64,000 bases of DNA from positions 1 through 64,000 of the forward strand of contig CAVQNU010000025.1 of the NCBI GenBank assembly GCA_963714255.1. Reading direction: 5' to 3'. The stretch comes from Rhodovastum sp963714255. GTDB lineage: Bacteria > Pseudomonadota > Alphaproteobacteria > Acetobacterales > Acetobacteraceae. Below the pieces are notes generated by a model that worked only from the letters and a program-made list of their open reading frames with translations, made no database searches and had not been told where the DNA came from. Shown here in pieces: positions 63,801 through 64,000 of the stretch (position 1 is the first letter of the stretch; each line of letters opens with the position of its first letter). Position numbers and translations under genes: made by a program.

Positions 63801-64000
63801 GCTTCCGGCGGCACGGGAAGACGCGCGAGCTGCTGACCCAGCCAGCCGATGTCGATCGCCACGACCGCCACGCCGGCCACCGCCCCGTCGTGGTTCCTGA
63901 ACGGCTTGGCCATGGGCAGGGTCGGCCGCCCGGAGCGGCGGCCGATCGTGTAGCCGCCGGTGACGAAGTCCCCGGTTGCCAGGGCGGCGCGGAAAAACCC
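60788..64000 (-). CDS. Hybrid sensor histidine kinase (N-terminus outside the window)
   Basis: The frame is open to the right edge; 1070 residues are visible. In order (visible residues): periplasmic Cache-like sensor (1-170), HAMP linker (LICRPVNRLLGMADRW), three PAS domains (about 230-590) with VFFDDITERKR and VGLNIDITA boundaries, HisKA with the phospho-His in GGIAHDFNNVLQ, HATPase (NFAANARDAM, DTGAGM, GTGLGLSM), and a receiver domain with the acidic pair in MLVDDDDLV and the phospho-Asp in LVTDLSMPGMDG. After the receiver domain about 45 residues are encoded by repeat copy 15, so the natural end is probably near 60970. The frame overlaps the glnA stop by 13 bp. Confidence 0.88.
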   Translation of the reverse strand, partial: GFFRAALATGDFVTGGYTIGRRSGRPTLPMAKPFRNHDGAVAGVAVVAIDIGWLGQQLARLPVPPEAIASIADRNGVILARTPEAARYVGRPIPATDRFTLEGDAIGVVPMTSLDGRRQIAAYLPPGPDPRRLRIWVGLDQDIAFAAVSRASRTGLLLIVAGAVLALALTALLGPRLICRPVNRLLGMADRWRAGDLAARTGLRGDRSEFGRLAAAFDAMAAALDSRERALRTALESTTDSVIVFDRTWRITYLNARAKAHVAQGRDLVGQVLWEAFPGTSDSVFAAGYRAAMEGGQPVHTVGYSPAFATWFEAHAYPSHDGVTAFFRDVTEERRITSALRQSEDLIRATFEQAAVGIAQLGLDGTWLRVNDRLCAITGYARDALIGSRFQDVTHPDDRQADLAQMNALLAGEIAVQTMQKRFLRRDGSCGWVAVTASLLRDAEGKPERIIVFFDDITERKRFEAALHESEVRLQLARDAAGFGVWEWDVRAGTVIWSKEQWLLHGYMPRPENPDVAFWLNSLHPEDRDRVWSEECALLTGGRATYNSEYRVLRPDGEVRWLLVRAKVLRDADGNAVRMVGLNIDITASRETEAALRRLTEELEARVRAEVAAREVVQKRAAHGERLQALGQLAGGIAHDFNNVLQAIAGAVGLIERNPADEAGVRRLARLAIEATGRGAGITGRLLAFGRRADLHAESLDAADLLAGVREVLTHTLGAGIEVEVRAAAGLPSLLADKGQLETVLINFAANARDAMPKGGLLVLAAAAEAVSPEGPVHAAGLPPGRYLRLSVADTGAGMDAATLVRATEPFFTTKGVGIGTGLGLSMAKGFAEQSGGALNIESTPGEGTTATLWLPEAACAAAPAGDAGTGASGPARLPVSGRVMLVDDDDLVRETIAAFLEDEGFDVLLAGSGPEALALLAAGDAVDVLVTDLSMPGMDGIAIIQAAQARRPGLPALLLTGYAHADAVAAMDGSAGARFSLLRKPVRGGELVQRIHETIRDVQGSAVDPHGTQRPIAQSASTPQELMSGFQGALPLGRVQGQSPWWGPGQRPGNPRAVRRGGEGAVQTE
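60813..60836 (+). terminator. Hairpin after glnA
   Basis: CCCCCGCGCCG / CGGCGCGGGGG, 11 paired bases with a two-base loop, 12 bp after the glnA stop and followed by only TTG. A strong hairpin but without a proper T tract. Confidence 0.5.
60838..60912. repeat. Palindromic repeat, copy 15 (second subtype)
   Basis: Three stems in a row: CCGGGGC-GTT-GCCCCGG, CCAGGGGC-TTT-GCCCCTGG and CCAAGGGGC-AAA-GCCCCTTGG, then AACCCA. Same order as copy 8. The sensor-kinase reading frame passes through it. Confidence 0.85.

Overview
High-GC chromosomal DNA, most likely from an alphaproteobacterium of the Rhodospirillales and plausibly Acetobacteraceae. This is inferred from the tilS-ftsH-folP-glmM block, the glnB-glnA pair, the alphaproteobacterial look of the proteins, and a family of GC-rich intergenic palindromes of the kind I associate with acetic-acid-bacteria relatives. 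No rRNA genes or CRISPR arrays are present; one tRNA gene (tRNA-His, GTG) is.

Layout. (1) Bases 1-6240 are an eroded mobile island. It holds the end of a tyrosine recombinase, a 5'-truncated IS91-type transposase, a 308-bp segment bounded by inverted repeats that cuts off a decayed IS66 transposase, an NleD-like M91 zinc protease, and a serine resolvase lacking its catalytic serine that overlaps a doubly frameshifted partner gene. (2) 6400-12786: GNAT acetyltransferase, small exported proteins, an aminotransferase-amidase operon and a Tat-exported flavoprotein. (3) 13058-17670: RND efflux adaptor and pump plus a DUF3574 lipoprotein whose start lies in a repeat. (4) 17688-18921: two related small membrane proteins with duplicated upstream DNA. 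(5) 18922-27757: acyl-CoA ligase, a URC1-like and uracil phosphoribosyltransferase pair, a frameshifted DUF2336 gene, an MFS carrier, LolA, a PuuD-like amidotransferase and a dienelactone-hydrolase-like protein. (6) 27775-35824: envelope lipoproteins, a UbiH/UbiM-type hydroxylase, a KefB/C antiporter, a solenoid membrane protein and a TPR/glycosyltransferase protein. (7) 35965-43228: thioesterase, thiD, glmM, folP, ftsH and tilS on the minus strand. (8) 43290-51441: a short-chain dehydrogenase with diaminopropionate ammonia-lyase, an acyltransferase, a frameshifted outer-membrane efflux factor, and a peptide-binding protein divergent from an M20 peptidase. (9) 51478-56152: a branched-chain-amino-acid-type ABC transporter. 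(10) 56307-64000: aspartate dehydrogenase, tRNA-His, a class I aminotransferase, glnB-glnA behind a sigma-54-type promoter, and a hybrid sensor kinase running off the right edge.

The most striking structure is a family of composite palindromic repeats at about 15 intergenic sites. They are built from stem-loop modules around the cores CCAGGGC-TCT-GCCCTGG and CCAAGGGGC-AGT-GCCCCTTGG. Several are head-to-head pairs forming inverted repeats of 130-217 bp, and many abut or contain the stop codon of a flanking gene. They appear to have captured one gene start (DUF3574), extended a kinase C-terminus, and separated livH from livM.

Genes that look broken by small indels: the IS66 transposase, the resolvase partner, DUF2336, the outer-membrane efflux factor and the livM tail. 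Some are in otherwise conserved backbone, so real pseudogenes and assembly indels both have to be considered.
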